64,000 bases of DNA from Fimbriimonadaceae bacterium (GCA_020850355.1 JADZEX010000091.1:99755-163754); one strand, 5' to 3'. Positions 41,207 to 52,003 are shown, counted from the stretch's first letter. Translations and numbers: made by a program. Notes: generated by a model from the letters alone, not told the origin.

Positions 41207-44200
41207 CTACGGCAGGCCGACCGTCCGGACCGCCCGCGCGGTCACCCCGGCGGCATCGCGCGCCAGCAGCTCCAGCACGTAGTTGCCGCTCGGCGCCCGC
41301 GACCCGGCCGCGGTGCGACCATCCCAGTGCAGCTCGTTCGGCCCGGCCACGCCGGCGGCGCGGACCTGCTGCACCAGTCGACCGCCCAGGCCACGCACCG
41401 TCAGCGTCAGCTCCGCCGGCGCGGCCAGCGTCACGGTCACGCCCAGGCCGCCGCCGCGGGCCGGCTGGGCGCTCAGGCTGCCGATCACCGGGCGGCTGAG
41501 CTGCCCGGAGCGCGCGGTCAGCCGCAGCGGGCGCTCGTTGCCGTCGCCGCGGAAGCGGTAGGCGGCGGCCGTGTTCAGGGCCACCAGGCGGTCGGCCGTC
41601 GGGTCGTGCAGCTCCAGCACCAGACCGCGCGGCAGGTCGCGCAGCAGGCTCGGCCAGCTCAAGGTCAGCTCGCCTGTGCCGGCGGCGCGCAGCTCCCAGC
41701 TCCAGGTCGTCGCCGGGGGCTGCAGCAGCCCGTAGCGGCGGCTGCTGCCGTCAACCAGTTGCAGCCGCAAGGCGGGCGGCTCCTGCGGCGGCTGCTCCAC
41801 CGGCAGCGCGCTCGTCAGGCGGGCAGCACTGCCGACCAGCGCCGTGGCGGCGCCGTCTGGACCGCGCAAGGTCAGGCCGACGGCCCAGTCCCGCGGGCTC
41901 GGGGCGGCGCGGGCGACCACCCCCAGGCCACCAGCCGGGGCCACGCGCAGGGCCACTCCTGGGCGCAGCGCGTAGACCCAGAAACCGTGTTGCGGCGGCA
42001 CCGCCGTCAGGCCGCCACTGAGGCCCGGCAGCTCCGGCCCGAAGACCAGCCGGTGCGTGCCAGCCGCGGCGTCGAAGATCCAGGCGTACGGCCGCACCGC
42101 GCTCCACAGCGCCGGATCCCCGAGCGGACCGCGATCGACGCCGTCGATCAGCACGCGCAGCCCGGCCAGGTCCCACGGCAGGGCAGTGCGGTAGGGGTTG
42201 CCCAGCGCGTTCCAGCCGGCGGCCAGCGGCAGGTCGCGCGGCGTCTCGGGCGCGGCCTCGCCCAGCACGCTGAGCGTCAGCGGCTGGTTGGCCCGCAGCC
42301 ACAGGCCGCGGCCCGGCAGGAAGGCGAAGTCGGCCGGGTCGGCCGCCGGACCATACCGCTCGAAACGCGCCGCCGCGCTGTCCCAGCGGGCTAGGTCCCA
42401 GCCGGTCGAGCCCAACACCGCCGGCGGCGACGGGTCCAGCGGCGTGACCGGCAGGCCGAGGAAGTGGCGGCCGGCCGGCAGCTCGACCCGCGTCGCCGGG
42501 GCTGCCCGCAACGTGGTGCTGCTGAGCGCCACGCCACCCACCGTCGGCGTCAGCGTGTAGCGGTCGGCGCGCGTCGCGCGCAAGGTCATCGCGAAACGGC
42601 CCGTGGCATCGCTGACCGCGCCGGCCGCGGTCACCGCCAGCCCGCTGCCGTCGGTGGTGGTCCCGGCAATCGCCAGGCTGCGGGCGGTCACCGGCGAGCC
42701 GTTGACCGGGTGGCCGTCCTGGTCGCGCAGGGTCACCAGCAGGTCAACGGTGCCGCCGTCGGCCGCCACGGCTGGGGCCGAGACCGTCACGCCGGACCGT
42801 TCGGCACTGACCGGCCGCGGCACGAAGGTCAGCGTCACAGTGCCAATCTCAACCCCGGTCGCGACGAGCTGCAGCGCGTACTCGCCCGGCGCGCTGGCTC
42901 CCACGCTGGCGCTGCCCTGGCCCGTGCCGGCGGTGGCGCTGGGCCCCGTCAGCAGCAGGTGCTCCTGGCCGGCCGGCGTGCTGAGGCTGAGCTGTCCGGC
43001 CGACAGCGCGACCGGGTTGCCTGCGGCGTCGCGCAGTTGGTAGGCCAGCGCCACCGGCGTGCCGTCGGCGACCAGACCGTCTCTGGCGGCCGTGAAGCTG
43101 CTCTGGGCCGCGTCAGGCGGGCCAACGATCACATCAAACGTGCTACTGGTGGCGCTGGTCAGGCCGCTGGCGCTGGCCAGCAGGCGGTAGGCGGTGCCGA
43201 CCAGCGGCAGGCGCAGGTCGCCGAACGTCGCCAGCCCGCCGACGGCGTTGGCCGTGCCGCCGGTGAGGCTGCCGCCGGCGGGAGCAGCGGCCAGGGTCAG
43301 CGCCACCGCGGAGCTGAAGCCGCTGACCCGATTGCCCTGCGCGTCGAGCACCGCCACCTGCACCGCTGGCGCGACCGCGGCCCCGGCCCCCGTTGTGGTG
43401 GGGGCGGTCACGAAGTCCAGGCTGGCTGCCGGGCCCGGCGTGGCGATCGCCGTCGCGGTCACCGGCAGCGTCGTGCCGCTGACCGCCAGTGCCCAGGTGA
43501 TCGTCTGCGCGACGGTCGTCGTGGCCGTCGCGGTGACCTGCCCGGCGGCGTTGGTCGGCTGCGTCGGCCCGGTCACGCTGACGCTCTGGCCCGACTGCAC
43601 CAGCACGGCCACGCTGCCCGCGGCGAGACCCACCACCGGGTTGCCCAGCGCGTCGCGGACCGTCGCGGTGAGGGTGACCGGGCTGCTGCCGTCGGCGGTG
43701 AAGCTGCTGCGGTCGGCCACCAGCGAGCAGGTGCTGCCGGCCGCCGCGCCCGCGCCGAAGGTGACCGTCGCCGTCTGCGGCAGCGCCGCGCCCAGCAGCG
43801 TCGCGCTGAAGGTCACCACGCCGCTCTGCGTGCTGCTGGCGGTGGCGCTGGTCTGGCCATTGGCAGCGGTCGCCGCGGTCGGCTGCGTCAGGCTGACTCC
43901 GCTGGCCGGGGTGGCACTGACCAGCAGGCTGTTGGCCGCCACGCCCGCCACCGGGTTGCCCTGCGCGTCGCGCACGGTGATCGTCAGCATGGTCGTCGCG
44001 ACGCCGTCGGCCGTGACGTTGGTCGGGGTCGCGGCGAGTCCGGACTGCGTCAGGTCGCCGGCCCCGGCCACGAAGCGGACCGTCGGCGCGGTCGGCAGCG
44101 CGGCGCCGTCGAGCCGGCCACCGAGGGTCACCTGGCCGGCCGCGGTGCTGCTCAGACTCGCCACGCTGCGCCCGTTGGCATCGCCGGCCACGCTGGGCTG

Positions 44201-47200
44201 GGTGAAGCTCAGCCCACTGCTGGGGCTGCCGACCAGTTGCAGCCGGGCCGCGGCCACGGCCGGCACCAGGTTGCCGAAGGCGTCGCGCAGGGTGAAGGTC
44301 GCCGTGACGCGGTCGGTGCCGTCGGCCACGGCTTCGCTGCGGTCGACCACCAAGGTCGACTGCGCGGCGGCCGCGGCGCCGGGCGCCACGCTGGAGGTCA
44401 GCGGACTGCTGCCGATCGCCAGCCCGCCGAGCGTGATGGCGAGCTGGTCGGTGCCGCTGGCGGTCGGGGTGTAGCTGGCGCTGTAGGTCCCGTTGCCGGC
44501 GTCGACCAGGGTCGGAGTCCCGCTGTTGGCGCCGCTGACGGTCACCACGAAGGTCGCGCCGCCGGTCACCAGGGCATTGCCCTGCGCGTCGCGGGCGGTG
44601 ATCGCGACCACCGTCGCCACGCCGGCCGTGCCGTTGCCGACGGTGGCCGTGCAGTCCGGCGCACTGACCGCGCCGGGAGCCACCGCACTGGCGAACGGGC
44701 TGCCCGGCAAGGCCACGCCGTTGACGCTGATCGCCACCTGGTCGGTGCCGCTGACGGTCGGGGTGTACTGCGCCGTGTAGCTGCCAGTGCCCTGATCGGT
44801 GGCGGTCACCGCGGCCCCGGCGTTGGCGCCGCTGATGCTGACCGCCACGGTGTCGCCACCGACCACCCGCGCGTTGCCCAGGATGTCGAACGCCGCCACC
44901 GTGCTGCTGGTCACCGCCCCGGCCACGCCGGCCGGCACGTTGGCGGTCGATTGCGAGCCGTGGCCCGGGCCGGCGACCACCGCGCTGGCGAATGGCGACC
45001 CGGCAATCGCCGCGCCGTTGACGGTGATGGCCACTTGGTCGGTGCCGGTCTGCTGCGGCGTGTAGCTCAGTTGGTAGGTCCCGTTGCCAAGGTCCGTGGC
45101 GCTGGCGGCCGCCGTGTTGGCTCCCGTCACGGCCAGCGCCACGGTCGCGCCGCCGCTGCTGAGGGCGTTGCCGAAGCTGTCGCGGGCGGTCACCAGCACC
45201 GTCGTCGCGCTGCCGGCGAAACCGCCGGGCACCACCGCCGTGGACTGCGCCGCCGCCACCGCCGCGGCCGCCACCAGCGAGGTCTGCGGGCTGCCGCTGA
45301 GGGGTTGGCCACCCAGGGTGGCGCTGATCTGGTCGCTGCCGGCGACGGTCGGGGTGTAGCTCGCCGTGTAGCTGCCGGTGCCGAGATCGCTGACCGCCGG
45401 CGTGGCGCTGTTGGCGCCGTTGACGGCCACCACGAAGACATCCCCGCCGCTGGTCCGGGCGTTGCCCTGCGCGTCGCGAGCCTGCAGGGTGATCAGCGTC
45501 GCAGCGCCGGCCAGGCCAGCCGGCGCGCTGACCGTCGAGGTCGCCGCGGCGGTCGGGCCGGGGCTGATCGGCAGCGCCACGTGGCCGGCCGCGAGCGGTT
45601 GCGCGTTGACCGTGATCTGCAGTTGGTCGGTGCCGACCACCAAGGGGGTGTAGCGCAGGTCGTAGGTCCCGTCGCCCTGGTCGCTGACGGCCACGCTGGC
45701 GCCGGTGTTGGGCCCGCTGACGATGCTCCCAACGACGGTGTCGCCGCCGTTCGGCCGGACGTTGCCGAAGGCGTCAATGGCCTGGCAGGTGACGGTCAGC
45801 AGGCTGCCCGCGGTGCCCGCCACGGGGGTCGCGGTCGAGTTGGCGCCGCCAGCCGCCGGTGCCACCACGCTGGTCGGCGCGGTCTGGCTGAGGGCGCTGC
45901 CGCCGAGGGTGGCCGTGATGGTGTCGGTCCCGGCGACCGTCGGTGTGTAGCTGGCGGTGTAGGTGCCGTTGCCGAGATCGGTCACGGCCGGCACCGTCGC
46001 GTTGGGGCCGCTGACCGTGATCACTGCCACCGGTCCGCCGCCATCGCACAAGGTGCCGCCGGTGTCGCGGCCGGTGAGCGTGATGCTGGTGGCCTGCCCG
46101 GCCACCCCGGACGGCACCGCCAGGGTGCTGGTGGTGTGGTGCGGCAGGCCGGGGGAGACCACGCTATCGAACGGTGAGCCGGTGATCGCCAGGCCGCCAA
46201 TCGCCACGGCGATCTGGTCGGTGCCCAGGTTGGCCGGCGTGTAGCTCGCGGTGTAGCTGCCGTTGGCGTGGTCGGTGACTGTTGCGGTGGCGCTGTTGGC
46301 ACCGCTGATCTGCACCACCACGCTGTTGCCACCGGCGGTCAAGGCATTGCCGAACTGGTCTTTGGCGGTCACCGCCACCTGAGTCACCAGTCCGCGGCGA
46401 CCGTCCGGCACCACCGCCGTGGTGCCCAGCGCCGAGGCGGGCCCGGGGCCGGCGTCGAACGGATTCGAGTTGACCGGCGCCAGGCTGCCCGAGCTGGCAC
46501 GCAAGCGGTGGCTACTGCCGGCCAGCGTGACGTAAACGTTGTCGAAGGTCGCCACGCCGTCGACGCTGGTGACGGTGGTGGTGCCGTCGACCCGCGTCGG
46601 GTTGCCCAGCAGCTCCAGGCTGACGGCGCTGCTCTGCAGCGCCAGCCGCCCGCCGCTGTCGCGCAGCTCGATTTGGAGGGGCGTGCCGAAGACTGTGCCA
46701 GCCGCGATGTTGCTGGGGTGGGTCGTCCAGACCAGTTGCACGGCCTCACCGCTGACCGGCCAGTTCGGCGAGAACTCCGAGGTGCCGACGCTGTGGGTCG
46801 CTGTGGCGCAGATCGAGTCTCCTGCGGCCAGCCCACTGACCGGCAGGCTGAACCGGAATCGACTGGTCGTGTCGCCGCCGGGGAACTTGCCGTTGACGGG
46901 ACTGGTGTAGGCGCTGGCGGTGGCGTCGTTGTCATCGCCCGAACCCTCGACGGCACGCCCCAAGAAGGTCTTCCCAAGGCCCGGCTCGACCGCCGCGTTG
47001 GCGCTCTTGAAGAACTCCACGGTGGTCCCGGGCCGGCTCCAGCCGGCCACCTCCAGGTTGCCACCAATCACCGACGCCCGTTCGATCACCGGGAAGTTGA
47101 GGATCTCGTTGGGCCCGGTGTCGGCGTCGCCGGCGTCGTTGGGCGTGAAGCCGCTGCCGCCCAGATCGATGCCGATCGGGCAGTTCCAGATGCTGTTGCC

Positions 47201-47992
47201 CTGGACCTGCGCCGTGGGATTCGGGATGCCCGCCACGACGATGCCGATCTGCGTGAAGTTGGCCAGCAAGTTGCCGGCGCCAGCGGCCGTGCCGCCAATC
47301 GTCGAAGGGGCAGTCGTCAGCGCGACGATGCCGACTTGCCGCGCGGCGCTGATGGAGGTGACGCCATCCGGGGCGACCCCCAGCCGGTTGCCCTGGACCA
47401 CGGCCGAGGCGCTGTTGTTCAGATACACCGCCGCCTGCCCGTTGCCGCCGATCACGTTGCCCTGGTTGGCACCCAGACCGCCCAGTTGCAGATTGGTCCC
47501 GGCGGCATAGACGGCGTTCACGGCAGACAGGCCATAGGCGCCAAAGGTGCCGGTGACGTCGGTATCCAGATAGCAGCCCTGGATGGTGGTGGCGTCGGCC
47601 ACGTTGAGAATGTCGAAGCAGTAGGCGCTGAAACGGTTCAGGCAGAGGCCCAGCACCGTGACGCGGTCGCCGTAGATCCCCAGCGCCACCCCGGTGGGGG
47701 CCGACGGTTCGCTGGTCACCTCAATCAGGGGCGCCGCGGCGTAGCCAGCCTGGCTGGTACCATCGATGGTCAGGTCATCGCCGAGGCCAATCGCCGAGAG
47801 CAGCTTGATGGTGTATGGTGCCGGGCCGGCCAGATTGAAGACCACCCGGTCCGTGGTGCCGGTGGAGTTGGCGTCGTTGACCGCCTGGCGCAGCGACCCG
47901 GCACCGCTGTCGGAAGTGTTGGTGACCGTGAAGTCGGCCGCTCGCAGCCAGGCGGGGGAGAGCAGCAGAGCAAGCAGCAGGTGGCGCCTCAT
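41207..47992 (-). CDS. Giant exported repeat protein with filamin-like and invasin-like Ig domains
   Basis: Protein of 2261 aa with signal peptide MRRHLLLALLLSPAWLRA. An N-terminal beta-helix section (about residues 20-350) has FTVTNTSDSGAGSLRQAV, a common start of bacterial polymorphic or CSLREA-type surface proteins, and NVIGGNGQAAVYLNNS. About residues 517-1200 hold seven filamin-type repeats of about 98 residues, each with xxRDxxGN, a Gly-Gly pair, NGTYTASYTP and GTDQ. About residues 1200-1830 hold Big_1-type repeats (VADGTDRVTATFTLRDAFGN). The C-terminus includes a FlgD-like Ig domain (SGNYVLELLARDAAG). Probably a cell-surface or S-layer-associated adhesin. ATG 47992 follows GGAGG. Long open frames on the opposite strand here are shadows. 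Confidence 0.88.
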   Translation of the reverse strand: MRRHLLLALLLSPAWLRAADFTVTNTSDSGAGSLRQAVNDANSTGTTDRVVFNLAGPAPYTIKLLSAIGLGDDLTIDGTSQAGYAAAPLIEVTSEPSAPTGVALGIYGDRVTVLGLCLNRFSAYCFDILNVADATTIQGCYLDTDVTGTFGAYGLSAVNAVYAAGTNLQLGGLGANQGNVIGGNGQAAVYLNNSASAVVQGNRLGVAPDGVTSISAARQVGIVALTTAPSTIGGTAAGAGNLLANFTQIGIVVAGIPNPTAQVQGNSIWNCPIGIDLGGSGFTPNDAGDADTGPNEILNFPVIERASVIGGNLEVAGWSRPGTTVEFFKSANAAVEPGLGKTFLGRAVEGSGDDNDATASAYTSPVNGKFPGGDTTSRFRFSLPVSGLAAGDSICATATHSVGTSEFSPNWPVSGEAVQLVWTTHPSNIAAGTVFGTPLQIELRDSGGRLALQSSAVSLELLGNPTRVDGTTTVTSVDGVATFDNVYVTLAGSSHRLRASSGSLAPVNSNPFDAGPGPASALGTTAVVPDGRRGLVTQVAVTAKDQFGNALTAGGNSVVVQISGANSATATVTDHANGSYTASYTPANLGTDQIAVAIGGLAITGSPFDSVVSPGLPHHTTSTLAVPSGVAGQATSITLTGRDTGGTLCDGGGPVAVITVSGPNATVPAVTDLGNGTYTASYTPTVAGTDTITATLGGSALSQTAPTSVVAPAAGGANSTATPVAGTAGSLLTVTCQAIDAFGNVRPNGGDTVVGSIVSGPNTGASVAVSDQGDGTYDLRYTPLVVGTDQLQITVNAQPLAAGHVALPISPGPTAAATSTVSAPAGLAGAATLITLQARDAQGNARTSGGDVFVVAVNGANSATPAVSDLGTGSYTASYTPTVAGSDQISATLGGQPLSGSPQTSLVAAAAVAAAQSTAVVPGGFAGSATTVLVTARDSFGNALSSGGATVALAVTGANTAAASATDLGNGTYQLSYTPQQTGTDQVAITVNGAAIAGSPFASAVVAGPGHGSQSTANVPAGVAGAVTSSTVAAFDILGNARVVGGDTVAVSISGANAGAAVTATDQGTGSYTAQYTPTVSGTDQVAISVNGVALPGSPFASAVAPGAVSAPDCTATVGNGTAGVATVVAITARDAQGNALVTGGATFVVTVSGANSGTPTLVDAGNGTYSASYTPTASGTDQLAITLGGLAIGSSPLTSSVAPGAAAAAQSTLVVDRSEAVADGTDRVTATFTLRDAFGNLVPAVAAARLQLVGSPSSGLSFTQPSVAGDANGRSVASLSSTAAGQVTLGGRLDGAALPTAPTVRFVAGAGDLTQSGLAATPTNVTADGVATTMLTITVRDAQGNPVAGVAANSLLVSATPASGVSLTQPTAATAANGQTSATASSTQSGVVTFSATLLGAALPQTATVTFGAGAAAGSTCSLVADRSSFTADGSSPVTLTATVRDALGNPVVGLAAGSVAVLVQSGQSVSVTGPTQPTNAAGQVTATATTTVAQTITWALAVSGTTLPVTATAIATPGPAASLDFVTAPTTTGAGAAVAPAVQVAVLDAQGNRVSGFSSAVALTLAAAPAGGSLTGGTANAVGGLATFGDLRLPLVGTAYRLLASASGLTSATSSTFDVIVGPPDAAQSSFTAARDGLVADGTPVALAYQLRDAAGNPVALSAGQLSLSTPAGQEHLLLTGPSATAGTGQGSASVGASAPGEYALQLVATGVEIGTVTLTFVPRPVSAERSGVTVSAPAVAADGGTVDLLVTLRDQDGHPVNGSPVTARSLAIAGTTTDGSGLAVTAAGAVSDATGRFAMTLRATRADRYTLTPTVGGVALSSTTLRAAPATRVELPAGRHFLGLPVTPLDPSPPAVLGSTGWDLARWDSAAARFERYGPAADPADFAFLPGRGLWLRANQPLTLSVLGEAAPETPRDLPLAAGWNALGNPYRTALPWDLAGLRVLIDGVDRGPLGDPALWSAVRPYAWIFDAAAGTHRLVFGPELPGLSGGLTAVPPQHGFWVYALRPGVALRVAPAGGLGVVARAAPSPRDWAVGLTLRGPDGAATALVGSAARLTSALPVEQPPQEPPALRLQLVDGSSRRYGLLQPPATTWSWELRAAGTGELTLSWPSLLRDLPRGLVLELHDPTADRLVALNTAAAYRFRGDGNERPLRLTARSGQLSRPVIGSLSAQPARGGGLGVTVTLAAPAELTLTVRGLGGRLVQQVRAAGVAGPNELHWDGRTAAGSRAPSGNYVLELLARDAAGVTARAVRTVGLP

Positions 47993-48100
47993 GCGGACCT
48001 CCGGGGACTCGGCCCCAGGCAGCCGCTGCCGTGCGTCGCACGTCACGCGCTGCTCCGAGCAGTCTGAGTCCCGAGCGGCCGAAAAGTAACGCCGGGCGGG

Positions 48101-51100
48101 CTAGGGCTGGCGGACCACCTCGTGCTTCACGCTGGTCTCGTTGCCGGCCGCATCGCGCAGCCGGATCTCCAAGGTGTGCTTGCCGACCGGCACTGGCACA
48201 GTCCGTAGCGCGACGGTCTCCAAGGCGCTGTCCAACAGGCCGTCAGTCGCCCGACCGGGCAGCCAGGGGTCCTGGTTGAGGCGCCAATCGACCGCCCGCA
48301 GCAGCAGGTTGTCCCTGGCGGCGGCCTGCCAGATCAAACGATCCGCGGTCGCGTTCCAGGTCGGCTGCGCCGGGCTGAGGGTCGGGGCGGTGTTGTCGAT
48401 CAGCAGCAGATCGCTGAGCAGCGTCGTGACCAGCGGCTGGTCGGGATTCGCGACGCCATCGTCGACGACCAGCCGCAAGCGGTAGCGCCCGTCCGGCAGC
48501 TTGCTGGTGTCCACCTCCAGCTTGCCGCTGCTGGCGGTGCAGGGCGGCGCCAGCGTCTGCCACTCCTGGCTGTCCTCGGCGCGCGCCGCGATGGTCACCA
48601 GCGGGTTGTCGCCGTTCGGGTCGCTGACTTTGAACTTGACGCTCTGCTTGCCCCGCCAGGCGTCGCCCAACACCGGCGCTTCCAGACTGATCTGCGGCGC
48701 GACATTGAGCAGGCTGTACCAGATCCGGACGCTCTCGACGACCGGACTGCCGACCTTGGCGGTGGTCAGCGTCAGCCGGTACTGCAGGAACCGGGCCGGC
48801 GGGCTATGCACCGCGTCGACCGCGGCGACCCACGGGCTCCAGTCGTCGCCGGGCCGGATCGTGTTGCCGCTACGCGTCTCGACCTGCACGGCGCCGCCCT
48901 CGGGCAGTTGCCGCTGCACCTCGACCGCGCCATAGGCCGCCACGCCGCCGCCGTCGAGCACCGCCGACTCGTAGGTCCCGGCCGGTGCGAAGGGCTGGGT
49001 CAACCGCCAGACCTGCGCCGGGTTGGCGGTGGCGGCCAGCAGACTGCCGTCGGGTGCCGGCGCCAGCGCGGTGAAGGCGAAGACCGCACTGGTGAAGGCC
49101 TGGCGCCGCCGGCCGCCGCCCGGTTCGACCATCCAGAGCGCCGCTGGCCCCTGGGGCTGTTTGGCGCGCACGGCCACCAGCACGCCCGCCTGCGAGGGCA
49201 GTAGCGCCAGGATCACCGGACCGTCGAACGGCGCGTCGGCCTTCAGTCGCCCGTCCGGCCGCACCGTCACCAGCAGCGGGCCGTCACCGAACAGCACGTT
49301 GCCGTCGGGCAGCACCGCCAGGGCGCTGATCGGCGTCGCGGTCATCGCCAGCGTGGTGACCGGGTGCTGCCGCCACCGCACCACGAAGCCCGGCGCGCCG
49401 CCGGCCACCACCAGCGACCCGTCGGGAGCCGGCCGCACCGCCAGGACATGCCCGGCATCGGCGTCCCACAGCGTGCTGACCTGGCCGCCAGCGATTCGCA
49501 GCAGCTTGCCCGGTGCGCCGGCCGCCGCCAGGGCGCCGTCGGGGGTCGGCAGGAGCTGCCAGACGTAGGCACAGCCGGTCTTGGCCACCTGACTGACCTG
49601 CCCATCGGGAGCCAGCCGCCAGACCACACCGTCGGGCGCCGAGGCGAACCAGATGCCGTCGGCGCGCACGGCGACGGCGGTGATCACCGGCGCCGCGACC
49701 TGCGCGACGACCTTGCTCTGACCGTCGGGGGCCACCCGGTAGAGCTGCCCGCCGTTGCCCGAGCCGGCGTAGACGGTGCCGTCGGGCGCCGCCGCGACCG
49801 CCCAGAAGGCCGGCTCGTCGGCGGTCAGCAGGCGCTTCGTGCCGCAGCCCAGGGCCACCGCGCCGTCGGCCACCACGCTGGTGTCGTGGAGCGTGCCGGG
49901 CAGGAAGTCCTTGGCGCTGTTGTGGACGAACACCCGCGCCGTGCGCGTGCTGTCGTCGGCCTTGGCCTCGCCGGCCGGCGCCGCGGGGGCGCCGGCCGGG
50001 CTCGGTGCGACCGGCGCCGGGCCGCTGGCGGCGCTGCCGACGGTTGGCCCGAGCGGCCGCCCGGGGCCACCCTGCAAAGGCTCCAGCCAGCTCAGCTCGT
50101 CGCCAGGCGGGGCCACGCCGCAGGCCGTCAGGAGCCACTCCGGGGCCCGCCAGGCGGCGGTCTCCCAGGTCGGCAGGCCCGGCCAGACCTGCACCGCGTT
50201 CGGCTGCGCCGCGCCGCCTTCGGCCGGCGGGTCGCCAATCGTGAGGTTGGACGAGGCGCTGTTCAGGATCACCAGGTCACTCGGCAGCACCAGCCGCAGC
50301 ATCGTCTGGCCGCGCTGCAGATCGGTCGTGCTGGCGCTGCTCAGCAGGTCGTCGGCGAAGGGCGGCGGGATCGGGAAGGTCTCCCCGCGCACCGCCAGGT
50401 CGGTCTGCGGCAGCGCCAGAATGGCGACCAGCGAGCGGTTGTCGGCATCGCTGGCGGCGAACCGGGCGAGGTACTGCGCGCTGTTGGCCGGCGGCGCATC
50501 GAGGATCTTCAGTTGGTTGCGAATCGCCGGCTCCCCGGCCCCGCCGCTGATCATCAGGCGGGCTTTGCCGGCCTGCGCTTTGCGCGGCACGGTCAACGGC
50601 ACGGTCACCCGCTGCACCGCCCCGTCGGCGCGGCGCCGCAGATCCAGGGCGACCTGCACCGTCTCGCCGGGCTCGACCACCGCCCGGTCGACATAGGCCC
50701 GCGCAATGACCCCGGTCTGGTCGCCGCGGCGCAAGGTGATCGCGACCTTCAGGCCGGCCAACTGCTGCTCCCGGAAGGGGTTGTTGACCACCGTCATGAT
50801 GCTCTGCTGCAGGTCCACCAGGCTCTGCTGCGGGGCGTTCAGCAGCCCCTCCTCACGCCGGCTGAGGACCGTGCCGTCGCGCAGCACGACCTCGCAGCGG
50901 GTGCTGAACATCGCCTCGCGCTCGGTGCCGATCCAGGTGCTGGCGGCGTCCATCGCCATTCCGAGGGCCAGTCCGGGCGCCAGCAGGTCGTCGTCGGCCA
51001 GCCGCACGTTGACCTGCCGTTGGGTCCCGGTGTCGGCGTCGGTCAGGGCAATCGTCAACGGGATCGTCGCCGGCGCCGGGCCCAGCGTGCCGGCCACGGC

Positions 51101-52003
51101 GTAATGCCCGTCCTGGGTCAGCGTGCCAACCGGCGCCAGCGCCAGGCCGATCTTGAACGACCGCGTGTAGGTCGTCACGAAGTCGAGTACCGCCGCGCTG
51201 CAGAGCGGCAGCGCCACGCGGTTGCGTTGCATCATCGGGTGACCGAACCCCAGGATGCGGTTGCCGTCGCGCCAGGTGACGGTGCCGATCGCCGCCGCCG
51301 AGACATCGCCGCTGGCCAGCTCGACGGCCATCGCCGCGCCGGGGACCAGGTCCGGCCCGGCGGTACCGCCGCCGCCGCCGGGGCCCTGCACCGGCTGCAA
51401 GCCGTAGGGTGCCAGCAGCGCGGTCAAGGCCCGCAGGCCACCGGCGCCCAGGCCGCTGACCATCAAGGGTGTCTGCAACGGCACCACGCCCAGCTCGCCC
51501 GCCACGGTCGGGCGGGGCTCGCCCGGCGCGCCGACCCGCACCCGGTCGTACCGCCGACCGGCCACCGTCACCCCGGCGGCCCGCTGCGGCAGCCGGGCGC
51601 TGCGCGCCGCCGGCAGGGGCTTGTTGCTGTCGTCCAGGACGCGCAGCATCTGCTGGATCGGCTGGATGAAGAAGACCGGCTCCATCGCGGCGCTGGTCGC
51701 AAACGCCGCGGCGCCGACCAGCTTGTCGTCGACGTAGATCGGGCTGCCGCTCATGCCGGCCAGGATGCCGCCGCCGCGGGCCAGCAGCGGGCCGCTGGTG
51801 ACCCGCGCCAGGATCCAGTCGCCGTCGAAGTCGGCCTGCGGCAGCACTCCCAGAATCTCGACGTCGAAGCGTTCGATGGTGGTGCCCTTGAAGACCGTCA
51901 GCCCATAGGCGTGCTGACCGGCGCGGAGCGCTTCGCAGGGCAGCAGCTCGACGGCGTGCAGGGGCAGGGTCAGGAGGGTGCAGAGCAGCAGCGTGAGACG
52001 CAT
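48101..52003 (-). CDS. S55 (SpoIVB-type) peptidase fused to beta-propeller and Ig-like domains
   Basis: Exported protein of 1300 aa with signal peptide MRLTLLLCTLLTLPLHA. The first 450 residues match the S55 region: AYGLTVFKGTTIERFDVEILGV, then GILAGMSGSPIYVDDKLVGA with nucleophile Ser85 or Ser87, and ILGFGHPMM with a candidate catalytic His. S55 peptidases are best known from SpoIVB, which signals across the forespore membrane in Bacillus; no sporulation genes are seen here. About residues 735-1015 carry repeats of PDGTVYAGSGNGGQLYRVAPDG type, a likely propeller. The last 200 residues contain two Ig/cadherin-like domains. ATG 52003 follows AAAGG and overlaps the stop of the PfkB gene (TGATG). 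Confidence 0.88.
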   Translation of the reverse strand: MRLTLLLCTLLTLPLHAVELLPCEALRAGQHAYGLTVFKGTTIERFDVEILGVLPQADFDGDWILARVTSGPLLARGGGILAGMSGSPIYVDDKLVGAAAFATSAAMEPVFFIQPIQQMLRVLDDSNKPLPAARSARLPQRAAGVTVAGRRYDRVRVGAPGEPRPTVAGELGVVPLQTPLMVSGLGAGGLRALTALLAPYGLQPVQGPGGGGGTAGPDLVPGAAMAVELASGDVSAAAIGTVTWRDGNRILGFGHPMMQRNRVALPLCSAAVLDFVTTYTRSFKIGLALAPVGTLTQDGHYAVAGTLGPAPATIPLTIALTDADTGTQRQVNVRLADDDLLAPGLALGMAMDAASTWIGTEREAMFSTRCEVVLRDGTVLSRREEGLLNAPQQSLVDLQQSIMTVVNNPFREQQLAGLKVAITLRRGDQTGVIARAYVDRAVVEPGETVQVALDLRRRADGAVQRVTVPLTVPRKAQAGKARLMISGGAGEPAIRNQLKILDAPPANSAQYLARFAASDADNRSLVAILALPQTDLAVRGETFPIPPPFADDLLSSASTTDLQRGQTMLRLVLPSDLVILNSASSNLTIGDPPAEGGAAQPNAVQVWPGLPTWETAAWRAPEWLLTACGVAPPGDELSWLEPLQGGPGRPLGPTVGSAASGPAPVAPSPAGAPAAPAGEAKADDSTRTARVFVHNSAKDFLPGTLHDTSVVADGAVALGCGTKRLLTADEPAFWAVAAAPDGTVYAGSGNGGQLYRVAPDGQSKVVAQVAAPVITAVAVRADGIWFASAPDGVVWRLAPDGQVSQVAKTGCAYVWQLLPTPDGALAAAGAPGKLLRIAGGQVSTLWDADAGHVLAVRPAPDGSLVVAGGAPGFVVRWRQHPVTTLAMTATPISALAVLPDGNVLFGDGPLLVTVRPDGRLKADAPFDGPVILALLPSQAGVLVAVRAKQPQGPAALWMVEPGGGRRRQAFTSAVFAFTALAPAPDGSLLAATANPAQVWRLTQPFAPAGTYESAVLDGGGVAAYGAVEVQRQLPEGGAVQVETRSGNTIRPGDDWSPWVAAVDAVHSPPARFLQYRLTLTTAKVGSPVVESVRIWYSLLNVAPQISLEAPVLGDAWRGKQSVKFKVSDPNGDNPLVTIAARAEDSQEWQTLAPPCTASSGKLEVDTSKLPDGRYRLRLVVDDGVANPDQPLVTTLLSDLLLIDNTAPTLSPAQPTWNATADRLIWQAAARDNLLLRAVDWRLNQDPWLPGRATDGLLDSALETVALRTVPVPVGKHTLEIRLRDAAGNETSVKHEVVRQP

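Noticed and set aside
42464-46177. Plus-strand open frame of 1237 codons over the giant repeat protein
   Set aside because: Its Arg/Gly/Ala/His composition mirrors the antisense of the filamin repeats and it has no signal peptide or motif.
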